Assembly (NCBI GenBank): GCA_018434325.1
Contig: JAHDPO010000013.1
Span: 124,001-188,000 of the forward strand
Source of the DNA: Clostridia bacterium
GTDB lineage: Bacteria > Bacillota > Peptococcia > DRI-13 > UBA5745
Length of the DNA stretch: 64,000 bases
Direction of reading: 5' to 3'
The notes beneath the pieces are model-generated. The model was not told where the DNA came from. It ran no database searches and saw only the letters and a list, made by a program, of their open reading frames with translations. Positions 37,023 through 48,385 of the stretch are shown piece by piece (the first letter of the stretch is position 1; each line of letters starts with the position of its first letter). Made by a program: the position numbers and the translations under genes.

Positions 37023-37208
37023 ATGCCAAGAATTTATGTGGAGTGGTTTCCCCGGTCAAAAGATATACAGGACGCTTTGGCGAAGAAAATCACGGAGGAT
37101 GTGGTAGAAATCGTCGGCGTAGAGGCAGATTCCGTACAGATCGTCTTCAAGGAAAATCCTAAGGAAAACGTTTATAAAGCCGGCATTTCTGCTACGATAA
37201 AGTTTTAA
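37023..37208 (+). CDS. 4-oxalocrotonate tautomerase-family protein
   Basis: 61 residues starting MPRIYVEWFPRSKDIQ; after Met removal the N-terminal Pro would be the general base of the 4-OT family. ADSVQIVFKENPKENVYKAG is the conserved C-terminal half. The natural substrate is unknown. GAGGAGG precedes the ATG. It has its own terminator and lies between the antiporter operon and selD, with no obvious functional link to either. Confidence 0.85.
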   Translation: MPRIYVEWFPRSKDIQDALAKKITEDVVEIVGVEADSVQIVFKENPKENVYKAGISATIKF

Positions 37209-37219
37209 GGCAATAGGGG

Positions 37220-37247
37220 GGAGCTTTTAAAGCTCCTCTCTTTTTTA
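37220..37247 (+). terminator. Intrinsic terminator of the tautomerase gene
   Basis: GGAGCTTT-T-AAAGCTCC palindrome (37220-37236), followed by TCTCTTTTTT. The pairing core is GGAGC/GCTCC. Confidence 0.8.
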
Positions 37248-37309
37248 TTAGCGGAGAATGGGCAATAATATCGTTGACAAAGACATGTCCTGATGATAAG
37301 GTAAATTTG

Positions 37310-37334
37310 TCGTTATGATAATTATTCATAACGA
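37310..37334. promoter_or_regulatory. Perfect 9-bp inverted repeat in the selD leader
   Basis: TCGTTATGA (37310-37318), 7 bp, TCATAACGA (37326-37334). It overlaps a candidate -10 (TATGAT at 37314-37319) and follows a TTGACA at 37274-37279, so it may be a repressor site or an mRNA hairpin for selD. The regulator is unknown. Confidence 0.5.
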
Positions 37335-37366
37335 ATAAAAGGATTTAAAAGATAAAGGGGAAGACC

Positions 37367-38443
37367 ATGGGATTTTTATCGGAATGCACCTCAGGCGGCT
37401 GCGGCGCTAAAATCGGCCCCGGCGAATTGGCGGAATTATTGAAAGGTGTGCCCGGCTTTGGCGGTATGATGGACCCGAAGCTGCTGGTGGGCTTTGCATC
37501 CGCCGATGATGCCGCAGTATACCAAATTACGCCGGATTTGGCCTTAGTATCCACTGTGGATTTTTTTTCACCGATGATCGATGATCCTTATCAATTCGGA
37601 GAGATCGCTGCTGCCAATGCGTTAAGCGATATTTATGCCATGGGGGCTGCGCCTCTTTTTGCCTTAAACTTGGTCTGCTTTCCTCAAAAGATGGATAAGG
37701 GAATCCTGAAGGCTATTCTGGCCGGCGGGGCGGCTAAGGTCAAGGAAGCAGGGGCGGTAATTGCCGGCGGTCACTCCATTTATGATCACGAGCCGAAGTA
37801 TGGCTTGGCGGTTACCGGCCAGGTTCATCCCGGCAAAATTTTGCGTAATGACAGCTGCCGGGAAGGCGATTGTCTGATTCTCACCAAGCCTTTAGGGGTA
37901 GGGTTGGTGACGTCCGCTGCCCGGGCGGGCTTGGCTGAACCTCGGATTTACGAGGCGGCTCTGGCTTCCATGACCCGGCTGAACCGCTATGCTGCCGAAA
38001 AAATGAAGGATTTTCCCGTCAGCGCCTGTACCGATATCACGGGCTTCGGCTTATTGGTTCACGGCATGGAAATGGCCGGCCCAAACCATACTTTGGTCAT
38101 TGACACGGACTCTTTGCCCCTTTTGCCGGGCGCTTATGATTTTGCCGCCGATTATTATGCCACCGCTGCCGGGCAGCGTAATTTTAATTATTTCGGGGAC
38201 AAGTTTATCTTGGAAGATATTTCCCCGGCAATAAAGGAAATCCTTTTCGATCCTCAAACTTCCGGCGGCCTGCTGATCAGTGTGCCGGCCGATAAAGCGC
38301 AAGCTCTTTGCGACGCCATCTGCCAAGATGACCCCCAAGCCAGGATCATCGGTCAGGTGGTGGCCAGAGAAGACAGGCCTGCGGCCTCAACCTGCTATCC
38401 GGAGAAAGCGGGGGGCGCAGGTGTTCCGATAATTTTAGTATAA
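37367..38443 (+). CDS. selD: Selenophosphate synthase
   Basis: Makes monoselenophosphate from selenide and ATP, the selenium donor for selenoproteins and for selenium-dependent molybdenum hydroxylases. The catalytic N-terminal block TSGGCGAKIGPGEL carries Cys (not selenocysteine) and Lys. The Asp-rich ADDAAVYQI, STVDFFSPMIDDPYQFG and AANALSDIYAMGA blocks follow, then AGGHSI and FDPQTSGGLL. 358 residues. The AAAGGGGAAG site precedes the ATG. The sequence encoding its last ~20 residues is partly duplicated downstream. Confidence 0.96.
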   Translation: MGFLSECTSGGCGAKIGPGELAELLKGVPGFGGMMDPKLLVGFASADDAAVYQITPDLALVSTVDFFSPMIDDPYQFGEIAAANALSDIYAMGAAPLFALNLVCFPQKMDKGILKAILAGGAAKVKEAGAVIAGGHSIYDHEPKYGLAVTGQVHPGKILRNDSCREGDCLILTKPLGVGLVTSAARAGLAEPRIYEAALASMTRLNRYAAEKMKDFPVSACTDITGFGLLVHGMEMAGPNHTLVIDTDSLPLLPGAYDFAADYYATAAGQRNFNYFGDKFILEDISPAIKEILFDPQTSGGLLISVPADKAQALCDAICQDDPQARIIGQVVAREDRPAASTCYPEKAGGAGVPIILV

Positions 38444-38552
38444 TATTGGGGCGCAGATGGGCCTATGGCCTCAATCTGCTATCCTACGGACACAATCCGC
38501 TATCCGAGGAGACTAAGCACGCGGATGTTCCGTAGATATTGGGGCGCAGATG
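38376..38552. repeat. Degenerate tandem duplication of the selD 3' end
   Basis: The 25-bp word at 38376-38400, inside the selD tail, recurs at 38460-38484 with three changes, and a weaker third copy lies near 38491-38505. A 17-bp word (ATATTGGGGCGCAGATG) occurs at 38443-38459 and 38536-38552. The 173-bp gap before yedF therefore consists largely of decayed copies of the selD end. Confidence 0.65.
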
Positions 38553-38616
38553 TCGGTTATTTTAGTCTGATATTAGCGTATTTTAGCGTACGTGACCGAT
38601 AAAGGAGGATGGATCT

Positions 38617-39276
38617 ATGATTAATGTGATTGGTAAGCCTTGTCCCATACCGGTGATCGAAGCCAAGAAAGCTTTGCGTCTGGCAGCCCCGGGGGAGCAG
38701 GTACGGATTCTTGTCGATAATGACGTAGCCCGGCAAAACCTTCAGAAAATGGCGGAGGGTATGGGCTGCGGTTTCAGCTATGGGCCGGCGGCGGGAGAAG
38801 GCCAGGACAATATCGAGGTTGTCATCACCGCGGCGGCCGAAGCCGGCAAAAACGGCGGCGCTGCCGGCAGCGCTATCAGCGGCGAGTCCGCCGATGCGGT
38901 ATTGGAGGCTGCCCGGCGGCTGCAGGATGAAGAGGGCAAGGGCCTGGTGGTGGCCATCGGCAGCGAATGCATGGGCCGGGGTGAGGATGAACTGGGCCGT
39001 TCTCTGATGAAAGCCTTCATCTATTCGCTGACGGAGCTGGATGCGGCGCCGGAATACCTTTTATTTTTCAACAGCGGCGTTAAGCTGGCTCTGGAAGGAG
39101 CCGGCACCCTGGCGGATCTCCGCACTCTGGCGGATAAAGGCGTCAATATCAACAGCTGCGGCGCTTGTCTCAACTATTATGGTCTCACCGAAAAATTGGC
39201 CATCGGCAATATCACCAACATGTATGCCATTACTACGACCATGTCCCAGGCCCGGCGGCTGATTAATCTCAGCTGA
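38617..39276 (+). CDS. yedF: Selenium metabolism protein YedF (TusA-like plus DsrE-like)
   Basis: 219 residues. The N-terminal TusA/SirA-like domain carries the persulfide-type motif GKPCPIPVIEAKKAL (Cys near residue 9). The C-terminal DsrE/F-like half has LVVAIGSECMGRGEDELGR and the NINSCGACLNYYG motif. YedF proteins are thought to bind selenium and accompany SelD. The linker (residues ~68-90) is Gly/Ala/Ser-rich. AAAGGAGG precedes the ATG. The gene sits between selD and yqeC. Confidence 0.9.
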   Translation: MINVIGKPCPIPVIEAKKALRLAAPGEQVRILVDNDVARQNLQKMAEGMGCGFSYGPAAGEGQDNIEVVITAAAEAGKNGGAAGSAISGESADAVLEAARRLQDEEGKGLVVAIGSECMGRGEDELGRSLMKAFIYSLTELDAAPEYLLFFNSGVKLALEGAGTLADLRTLADKGVNINSCGACLNYYGLTEKLAIGNITNMYAITTTMSQARRLINLS

Positions 39277-39344
39277 TCCCGGTTTGCTTATTTTCCATTA
39301 GTCTCCCTTACCACGGCAGCCGTTTTTACGGAGAAAGGATTGCT

Positions 39345-40106
39345 ATGCCCCGACTTACGGATATTCTCCAATTCCCGCAGGGGGAAGTCGTCACTATCGT
39401 AGGCAGCGGCGGCAAGACCTCCCTGATGTGGCTTTTGGCGGCGGCTCATAGACAAGCTAAGGTTTTCGTCACTACAACCACCAAGATTCGGCGGCCCGAT
39501 GCCTGGCAATATGAAGATTTCCGCAATAATGAAACGTTGCCGCAGCTGCCTTTTGGCCAGGGGATCACTCTGGCCGGCGACGAGATTGCCGGCAGTGAAG
39601 GAAAGCTTGGCATCTTGCTGCCTGAGGTTTTCGAGGCAGCTCTGCCGTATTTTGACTATACGTTCATTGAAGGCGACGGTTCCCGCAATCTGCCGCTGAA
39701 AGGCTGGGCGAAGCAGGAACCGGTGGTGCCGCAAGCGACTACCTGCACCATAGGCGTTGTCACCTTGTGGCCTCTGGGGCATAAAATTAATGAGGAAATC
39801 GTACACCGCTTACCCTTGTTTTCGGAAATCAGCGGCGCTGCTGAAGGAGATGTTCTGACTTTGGAACATATCGCTGCTGCTATCGCTCATCCCTTGGGTC
39901 TGTTCAAGGGTAGCAGGGGCCGCAAGATACTTTACATCAATCAGGTGGAGAATTGGCTGGCGGAAAATCAGGCGCTCAAACTTTTGACGGCGCTGAGGCC
40001 GGCTTTTGTGCAGGAACTTTCTCTGGTCACCGCCGGCAGCGTCCGGCGCAATGAAGGTCATATTTTATGGCAAATGGGCAAAGGGGAGAATCGCTATGGG
40101 CGGTAA
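39345..40106 (+). CDS. yqeC: Selenium-dependent hydroxylase accessory protein YqeC
   Basis: 253 residues. A P-loop-like VVTIVGSGGKTSLMWLLA (residues ~14-31) is followed by VFVTTTTKI and FIEGDGSRNLPLKGWAKQEP, the family signature. Known from comparative genomics as a maturation factor of selenium-dependent molybdenum hydroxylases; the chemistry is not defined. The start at 39345 follows GGAGAAAGG. Overlaps yqeB by 11 bp. Confidence 0.88.
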   Translation: MPRLTDILQFPQGEVVTIVGSGGKTSLMWLLAAAHRQAKVFVTTTTKIRRPDAWQYEDFRNNETLPQLPFGQGITLAGDEIAGSEGKLGILLPEVFEAALPYFDYTFIEGDGSRNLPLKGWAKQEPVVPQATTCTIGVVTLWPLGHKINEEIVHRLPLFSEISGAAEGDVLTLEHIAAAIAHPLGLFKGSRGRKILYINQVENWLAENQALKLLTALRPAFVQELSLVTAGSVRRNEGHILWQMGKGENRYGR

Positions 40107-40938
40107 AGATAACAAAAAAATAACGGCTGTGCTGCGGGGAGGCGGCGATCTGGCTACCGGCGTGGCGCAGAAGCTATGGCGTACCGGCTTTCAGCTGATC
40201 ATCCTGGAGACGCCGGCGCCCACCACCATCCGACGGACAGTGGCTCTCAGTAGCGCCATGGCGGAAGGCGTTTACCAGGTGGAGGATATGACGGCCCGGC
40301 GGATCAAATCGCCGGCGGAGCGCTATGAGCTCTGGCAAAAAGGTGAAATACCGATATTGGCAGATCCCCGAGCCAGCGCATTGTGGGAAATCAAGCCTGA
40401 TGTATTGATCGACGCCATCATAGCCAAAAAGAATTTAGGCACTTACCGCACGATGGCTCCTTTGACCATCGCCTTAGGTCCCGGTTTTTCGGCGCCGAAG
40501 GATGTGGATGTGGTTATTGAGACCATGCGGGGCCACAATCTGGGTCGCCTGATTACCGAGGGAGAGCCCCAGGCCAATACGGGTGTACCGGGGGAGCTGG
40601 GGGGAAAAACAGCGGAGCGGGTAATCCATACGCCGGCAGCCGGTATTGTCCGCCATCTGAGCCAAATCGGCCGGCAGGTGGAAAAAGGCGAACCTCTGTT
40701 TTATCTGGAAGATCTCGTTTTTCCCGATGATCCCGCTAAAAGGATTATTGTGACATCACCGTTGCAAGGCACCCTGCGGGGGTTGATTGCCGAAGGCCTT
40801 GAGGTTCCCAAAGGCCTGAAATGCGCCGATGTGGACCCCCGGCCGCCCCAGGAAGTAGATTGCTATACGATTTCCGATAAAGCCCGCTGTTTGGGAGGGG
40901 CTGTGCTGGAAGCCTGCCTTTATTTGAAAAAAGATTAA
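40096..40938 (+). CDS. yqeB: Selenium-dependent molybdenum hydroxylase system protein YqeB
   Basis: 280 residues of the YqeB (EF2563) family. An N-terminal Rossmann-type VLRGGGDLATGVAQKLWR is followed by VLIDAIIAKKNLGT and the IALGPGFSAPKDVDVVIETMRGH block, conserved in the family. The ATG at 40096 follows AAGGGGAG; the frame is open upstream, but only within yqeC. With selD, yedF, yqeC and the MocA-like gene it forms a nearly complete maturation set. The hydroxylase itself is not in the window. Confidence 0.9.
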   Translation: MGGKDNKKITAVLRGGGDLATGVAQKLWRTGFQLIILETPAPTTIRRTVALSSAMAEGVYQVEDMTARRIKSPAERYELWQKGEIPILADPRASALWEIKPDVLIDAIIAKKNLGTYRTMAPLTIALGPGFSAPKDVDVVIETMRGHNLGRLITEGEPQANTGVPGELGGKTAERVIHTPAAGIVRHLSQIGRQVEKGEPLFYLEDLVFPDDPAKRIIVTSPLQGTLRGLIAEGLEVPKGLKCADVDPRPPQEVDCYTISDKARCLGGAVLEACLYLKKD

Positions 40939-40959
40939 AGTCTAATACTCAAAATAAGA

Positions 40960-40987
40960 CCTGCCGCTATGGCAGGTTTTTCTCTTT
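40960..40987 (+). terminator. Intrinsic terminator of the selD-yqeB unit
   Basis: CCTGCC-gctat-GGCAGG (40960-40976), followed by TTTTTCTCTTTT, 22 bp after the yqeB stop. Confidence 0.88.
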
Positions 40988-41066
40988 TGGGGATTAAAAA
41001 AACATTTTAATCGCATAATAGCATAAGCAGCGAACACTGAAGCAAAGCATTGAGGAGGCGACAAAG

Positions 41067-41252
41067 GTGGAATACAACACGGAAGATTATTTAAAAAAGG
41101 CTCTGCTGGAAGCCCAGGAAAGGGTCAGGGATTATATGCTTTATTCGGACAAAATCGAGGATGAAGAGCTCAGCGCTTTTTTTGCCGACTACGCCGAAAA
41201 CGAAGGCCATCAAGCCCGCAAGCTCCAGGAATATCTCAAAGGCTTACAGTAA
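41067..41252 (+). CDS. Small helical protein, unknown function
   Basis: 61 residues with GTG start at 41067 behind TGAGGAGGCG. It is strongly helical and charged. The segment YAENEGHQARKLQEYL has an E-x-x-H spacing reminiscent of ferritin-like helices, but there is only one such helix pair and no second motif, so no metal site is claimed. It is followed within 30 bp by a strong terminator, which supports a real short transcript. Confidence 0.6.
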   Translation: MEYNTEDYLKKALLEAQERVRDYMLYSDKIEDEELSAFFADYAENEGHQARKLQEYLKGLQ

Positions 41253-41280
41253 TCCTACAAATGATAGCCGTAATGCAAAA

Positions 41281-41318
41281 GCCCCGCCCTCGCTGTGACA
41301 GCGAAGGCGGGGCTTTTT
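41281..41318. terminator. Strong terminator after the small helical protein
   Basis: GCCCCGCC (41281-41288) pairs with GGCGGGGC (41306-41313), with an inner TCGCT/AGCGA pair, then five T residues; AAAA precedes it. It can act in both directions, including for nifJ. Confidence 0.88.
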
Positions 41319-41372
41319 GAGTTGCCTGAGTTGTTGGAAGAAATATCTCGAAGATGTGCCCGGTGAGCGATT

Positions 41373-41448
41373 ATACTAATCTGCAATTAAAAACCTTTAG
41401 TTTTTAATTTGTCGCACAGAGTGCGGCAGTGGGCTTTGCCCACGCAGA
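41373..41448 (-). repeat. 76-bp multi-hairpin repeat, copy 2
   Basis: Reverse-orientation copy of 12380-12455, about 74 of 76 positions identical. It contains the same three hairpins: the AT-rich 10-bp stem, the GTGCGGC-type stem (with one changed base) and GTGGGC/GCCCAC. Its edge lies six bases from the nifJ stop codon. A short flanking word GCAGAATAGTAT also appears near 12290 and 54697. Confidence 0.8.
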
Positions 41449-41454
41449 ATAGTA

Positions 41455-44985
<3,531 letters not shown>

Positions 44986-45047
44986 TTATTGTGAATTAAA
45001 TAACAAACCCAACCCAACCAAGAATTTACTTTTACACGTATACAGCC

Positions 45048-45076
45048 ATTATATTAAGGAAATACCCGTCTGTCAA
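45048..45076 (-). promoter_or_regulatory. Consensus sigma-A promoter of nifJ, with TGTATACG at the start site
   Basis: On the minus strand TTGACA (45071-45076), 17 bp, TATAAT (45048-45053), both perfect. TGTATACG, the word repeated three times upstream of gdhA, begins 3 bp after the -10, about where transcription would start. Confidence 0.85.
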
Positions 45077-45224
45077 CGGTTAGCTCTTAATGCATAAAAT
45101 TATAATAATATTGTTATTCAATTCTTCTATTCCTGATTTTGTTTGAATTGGCAGAAAAGTTGTAAATGAAAAAATAATAGAAAAGTGGGAGAAAGATGGT
45201 CCGCCGGGTCACTGCCGGGCATGC

Positions 45225-46184
45225 CTATTTCCTTTGTTCGGCCTCCGGTGAAAAGGGCGGGGGTAATAGTTCTTCAAACATATTGGCGATGCATTTCAAT
45301 GCCGCCTGTTCCTGGTGATGGAGGCTGGAGACTTTTTGATGGATAAGACAAAGAACCATGTCGTTATCCGTGATAAGTCCCGGGAAAGAGACGGCCCGCA
45401 GCCGCCGGTTGTCCACGCTGTGATCATAGTGGAAAGCAAAACCGCTAAGCACCGTGAGCATGCCGTGATCAAAAACAGCCTGCTTCACCAACGGAACATT
45501 GGGAAAAATGGTGAAGTGGTTGCTGGCGTCCAAAAGGTGGGAAAAGAAGATGGTGTTTTCGCCCAAATGAAAGTGGGGCAGGATGGCAAACTGCTGATTT
45601 TGCAATTCGGATACGTTGATAACCGGTTTGTTGGCCAGAGGGCAGTCTTCCCGCATGACCAGATAAAGATGATCCTGAAATAATTGGGTAACTTTGATTT
45701 GATACTTTTGGGCCACGGCAATAAACTCACGCAAGCTTTTTTTGCTGTAGTAAGTGAGGCCGATGTTGGCGTGGTTCTGCACAATGCTGGGGCCAACGTC
45801 GGAGCCTACCATCTCGTGAAAAATTAAGCTGCCCCGGGGTACTCTTTTACGAAAACAGCGGATCAGCTCCAGGGAAAGGGAACAGGTTATGCTGGGGGAG
45901 CTGATGATGTTCACCGGCAGCGGCGAACAGTCTTCTCCGTTGAGGTTCATGGATATGGACCAGCGGGACCAGATATCCCAGGCTATGGCCAGAGTTTCCT
46001 TGCCCCTTGCGGTGGGAATTACTCCTTCCCGGCTGCGCTGAAAAACAGCAAAGCCAAGCTCCTCTTCCAGGCGGCTGACAATGGAGCTGAGGGCCGTCTG
46101 GCTCAGGTAGAGCTCTTTGGCTGCCGCAGAAATGGAGTGATGGGCGTCGATTACCAGCAGATAATATAAATGCTCCACTCTCAT
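45225..46184 (-). CDS. LysR-family transcriptional regulator 1
   Basis: 319 residues. The N-terminal winged helix-turn-helix (SISAAAKELYLSQTALSSIV, residues ~17-36; ELGFAVFQRSREGVIPTARG) is typical. The C-terminal ~220 residues form the periplasmic-binding-type effector domain. It overlaps the stop of the second LysR gene by 4 bp, so both are made from one transcript. The usual LysR arrangement and position next to the catabolic locus suggest it controls that locus; the effector is unknown. Confidence 0.9.
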   Translation of the reverse strand: MRVEHLYYLLVIDAHHSISAAAKELYLSQTALSSIVSRLEEELGFAVFQRSREGVIPTARGKETLAIAWDIWSRWSISMNLNGEDCSPLPVNIISSPSITCSLSLELIRCFRKRVPRGSLIFHEMVGSDVGPSIVQNHANIGLTYYSKKSLREFIAVAQKYQIKVTQLFQDHLYLVMREDCPLANKPVINVSELQNQQFAILPHFHLGENTIFFSHLLDASNHFTIFPNVPLVKQAVFDHGMLTVLSGFAFHYDHSVDNRRLRAVSFPGLITDNDMVLCLIHQKVSSLHHQEQAALKCIANMFEELLPPPFSPEAEQRK

Positions 46185-47173
46185 AGGCTCGTCCTCTCCT
46201 CTTGCGGGCTTTCAGCCGCCTGAGCACCCGGAGGCGCCGGCAGGCACAATTCCTCAATGTATTCTTTAATGCAGTCAACCAAGATGCGCTCCTGGTAGCG
46301 AAGATGCTGCATACCCCGGTGCAGCAGGCAAAGGCTGAGCTCCGGAACGCCTTGGCTTTCACATAAGGGAAGGGCCACCTGATGGTTGGGATCGTAGACG
46401 CCGGAGCAATAAAGGGTGAACCAGGTGGCGAACCCCACCATGTTTTGCTCCATAATCAAGCTGCGCATCAGGGAGTAATTGTTGATGGCAACCTGATGGT
46501 TTATATCCCGCACCAGATCCTTAAACAACGGACCCAGGCCGCTGGAGCTGCATGTGGTGATGACGCAAAACTGGGCGTTTTGGAAATCTTCTTTTGTGAC
46601 AGCCTGCCGCCGGGCCAGGGGATTATCCTTATTGACCAGCAGGAAAAAGCGGGTTTTTAGAAGTGGCAGGGCAATAATGCCGGAGCGGTCGGAGGCCTGT
46701 TGGAGATTGCGGAGCTCTTTTTCGGTAAAAAAGGTCAGACCCACATTGGCGGTATGCCGTACAAGCAAGGGGGGGATGTCCAGGCGGGGCCATTCCTCCA
46801 TGGTGAGATCAGCGGGGAGAGCAAAGGCATTATACCGCCGGGCAATTTCAAGGGATGAGGCCGCACAGGCGCCGGGGGACATAAGGAGGCTGATAGGCTG
46901 GGTACGGGGGCGGGGACGGTCTTGCCGGGAAAGGTTAAGCAGCTCTTCTGATTTGATATCGATATCCCGGGCCAGGGAAAGAAATTGCTTCCCTTTGGTG
47001 GTGGGGACCATGCCGCTGGGCGTACGGTAAAAGATGGAGAAGCCCAGCTCCCGCTCCACAGCATTGATGATGGAGCTGAGCGTTGTTTGCGGCAAGCGCA
47101 GGACACGGGCTGCGGAAGAGATAGATTTGTGCCGGTCAATCTCCAGAAGATAATGATAATTCTCTAGATGCAT
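46181..47173 (-). CDS. LysR-family transcriptional regulator 2
   Basis: 330 residues from the preferred start at 47173 (MHLENYHYLLEID), which has AGGAGGGGG about 6 bp upstream; the frame opens seven codons earlier without such a site. The HTH reads SISSAARVLRLPQTTLSSII. Similar in layout to LysR 1 but well diverged. Two LysR proteins translated together could act as a heteromer or respond to two intermediates; this is inference. Confidence 0.9.
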   Translation of the reverse strand: MHLENYHYLLEIDRHKSISSAARVLRLPQTTLSSIINAVERELGFSIFYRTPSGMVPTTKGKQFLSLARDIDIKSEELLNLSRQDRPRPRTQPISLLMSPGACAASSLEIARRYNAFALPADLTMEEWPRLDIPPLLVRHTANVGLTFFTEKELRNLQQASDRSGIIALPLLKTRFFLLVNKDNPLARRQAVTKEDFQNAQFCVITTCSSSGLGPLFKDLVRDINHQVAINNYSLMRSLIMEQNMVGFATWFTLYCSGVYDPNHQVALPLCESQGVPELSLCLLHRGMQHLRYQERILVDCIKEYIEELCLPAPPGAQAAESPQEERTSL

Positions 47174-47209
47174 GCCATCCCCCTCCTGCTCCATACGTTC
47201 TTTGAATAG

Positions 47210-47250
47210 CCCAACAGGAGGGACCGAAAAAATCGGTTCCTCCTGTTGGG
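47210..47250. other. Strong hairpin between opine-dehydrogenase-type gene and LysR 2
   Basis: CCCAACAGGAGG (47210-47221) pairs perfectly with CCTCCTGTTGGG (47239-47250), with an inner CCGA/TCGG pair. No T-tract follows in the leftward direction, so it may reduce read-through or protect the upstream mRNA rather than terminate fully. Confidence 0.6.
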
Positions 47251-47272
47251 TGGATTATTCATTTCTGAACGG

Positions 47273-48340
47273 CTAGATTTGTCTGTAAATTTCCTCCAGG
47301 GTCATGTCTGCCGGGAAACCAAGGTTCTCCAGGGTGCGGCCATCGTTTATATAATCCCGGTCATTGATGGCTCCGGCCACGCCCAGGAAGGCGGCCAGCA
47401 CCGGCATTTCCAGACCCAGACGTTTAGCTGCCGATAAGGCAAAAGAGCCGCCGCAGCTGCAATCCTCGTGAAGGTAGCGGTGATCCAGGGCATTGGGGCC
47501 GTCCATATACTTATAGAAAACATGGACTTCCGGATGGGCTTCCAGATTCTGAATCTTTTCGATCATGCCCATAGGATTGCCGTGTTCGGGCAGACCCATA
47601 GCCTGGAGCACAGCCAGGCGCTCGGCCCGGATTTTGCTTACGCATTTAACTACATTAGGCGTAAAAGCGTATTTGAACAGGGAATATTCGTCGCCTTTAT
47701 GGTCGATCTCCGCTGCGGAGAGTACGGTACTGGCAATGTGGTTGATGACATTGCCGGCGTTCATGACGCCTTCGAATATATTTTGGTTTGCAGAATATTC
47801 TACCACACCCTCCAGGTCCTTGAGAACCCGTTCCGTATCGGCAGCGGGAAGGGAAGCAACTTTGCCCTTGAGATTCAGCGGCAGGCCTGCGGTTACTTCC
47901 CCTTTGGCGGAGAGGCGGCAGGGGCAGAAATTGCCTTCCTTTTCCGTTAGGGTGACCTTGGCGGTAACGCCCAACTCCCGGAAAACCTTGCGGAAGATAA
48001 AGGAGCCAAGATTGCCGGGGATAATGAGGATATGCTGGCCATCCTCCAGATAGGGAGCGATGCGCCGGGCAATTTCTTCATGCCGGTCAGACATGACGTG
48101 TACGAAAACAGCCTGAGCGCCGGCCATGGCTTCCGCCGGATCGGTGGTCAGCTTAGTGGGTTTGCCGGCACCGTGCATCATGCCCCGCAGCGTAATACCG
48201 CCCAAATGTTCAATATCCGTAAAACGCTCCGCAAAGCGGCGGTCATCGTGAAAGGTTACTTGAAAGCCCCGCTGGGCCATAACGGCAGCCACGGCGTGGC
48301 CGGTGGCGCCGGCGCCGATAACGGTGATCCGTTCAATCAT
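47273..48340 (-). CDS. Octopine/nopaline dehydrogenase-family protein
   Basis: 355 residues. N-terminal Rossmann fold with VIGAGATGHAVAAVMAQRG (residues 7-25), then a C-terminal helical domain of the octopine/nopaline dehydrogenase type; NAGNVINHIASTVLSAAEID carries the conserved His. Family members reversibly join an amino acid and a 2-oxo acid by NAD(P)H-dependent reductive amination, but many catabolic homologues are untested. GGAGATTG precedes the start. It lies 45 bp from the permease on the same strand, so uptake and oxidation of the same compound is a fair guess. Confidence 0.82.
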   Translation of the reverse strand: MIERITVIGAGATGHAVAAVMAQRGFQVTFHDDRRFAERFTDIEHLGGITLRGMMHGAGKPTKLTTDPAEAMAGAQAVFVHVMSDRHEEIARRIAPYLEDGQHILIIPGNLGSFIFRKVFRELGVTAKVTLTEKEGNFCPCRLSAKGEVTAGLPLNLKGKVASLPAADTERVLKDLEGVVEYSANQNIFEGVMNAGNVINHIASTVLSAAEIDHKGDEYSLFKYAFTPNVVKCVSKIRAERLAVLQAMGLPEHGNPMGMIEKIQNLEAHPEVHVFYKYMDGPNALDHRYLHEDCSCGGSFALSAAKRLGLEMPVLAAFLGVAGAINDRDYINDGRTLENLGFPADMTLEEIYRQI

Positions 48341-48385
48341 TTATCGCAATCTCCTTTACAAATGTAGGTTTGTCACAGCTAAACA

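Noticed and set aside
37367-37420. Selenocysteine at the SelD active site
   Set aside because: The codon at the catalytic position is TGC (Cys) and no in-frame TGA is present.
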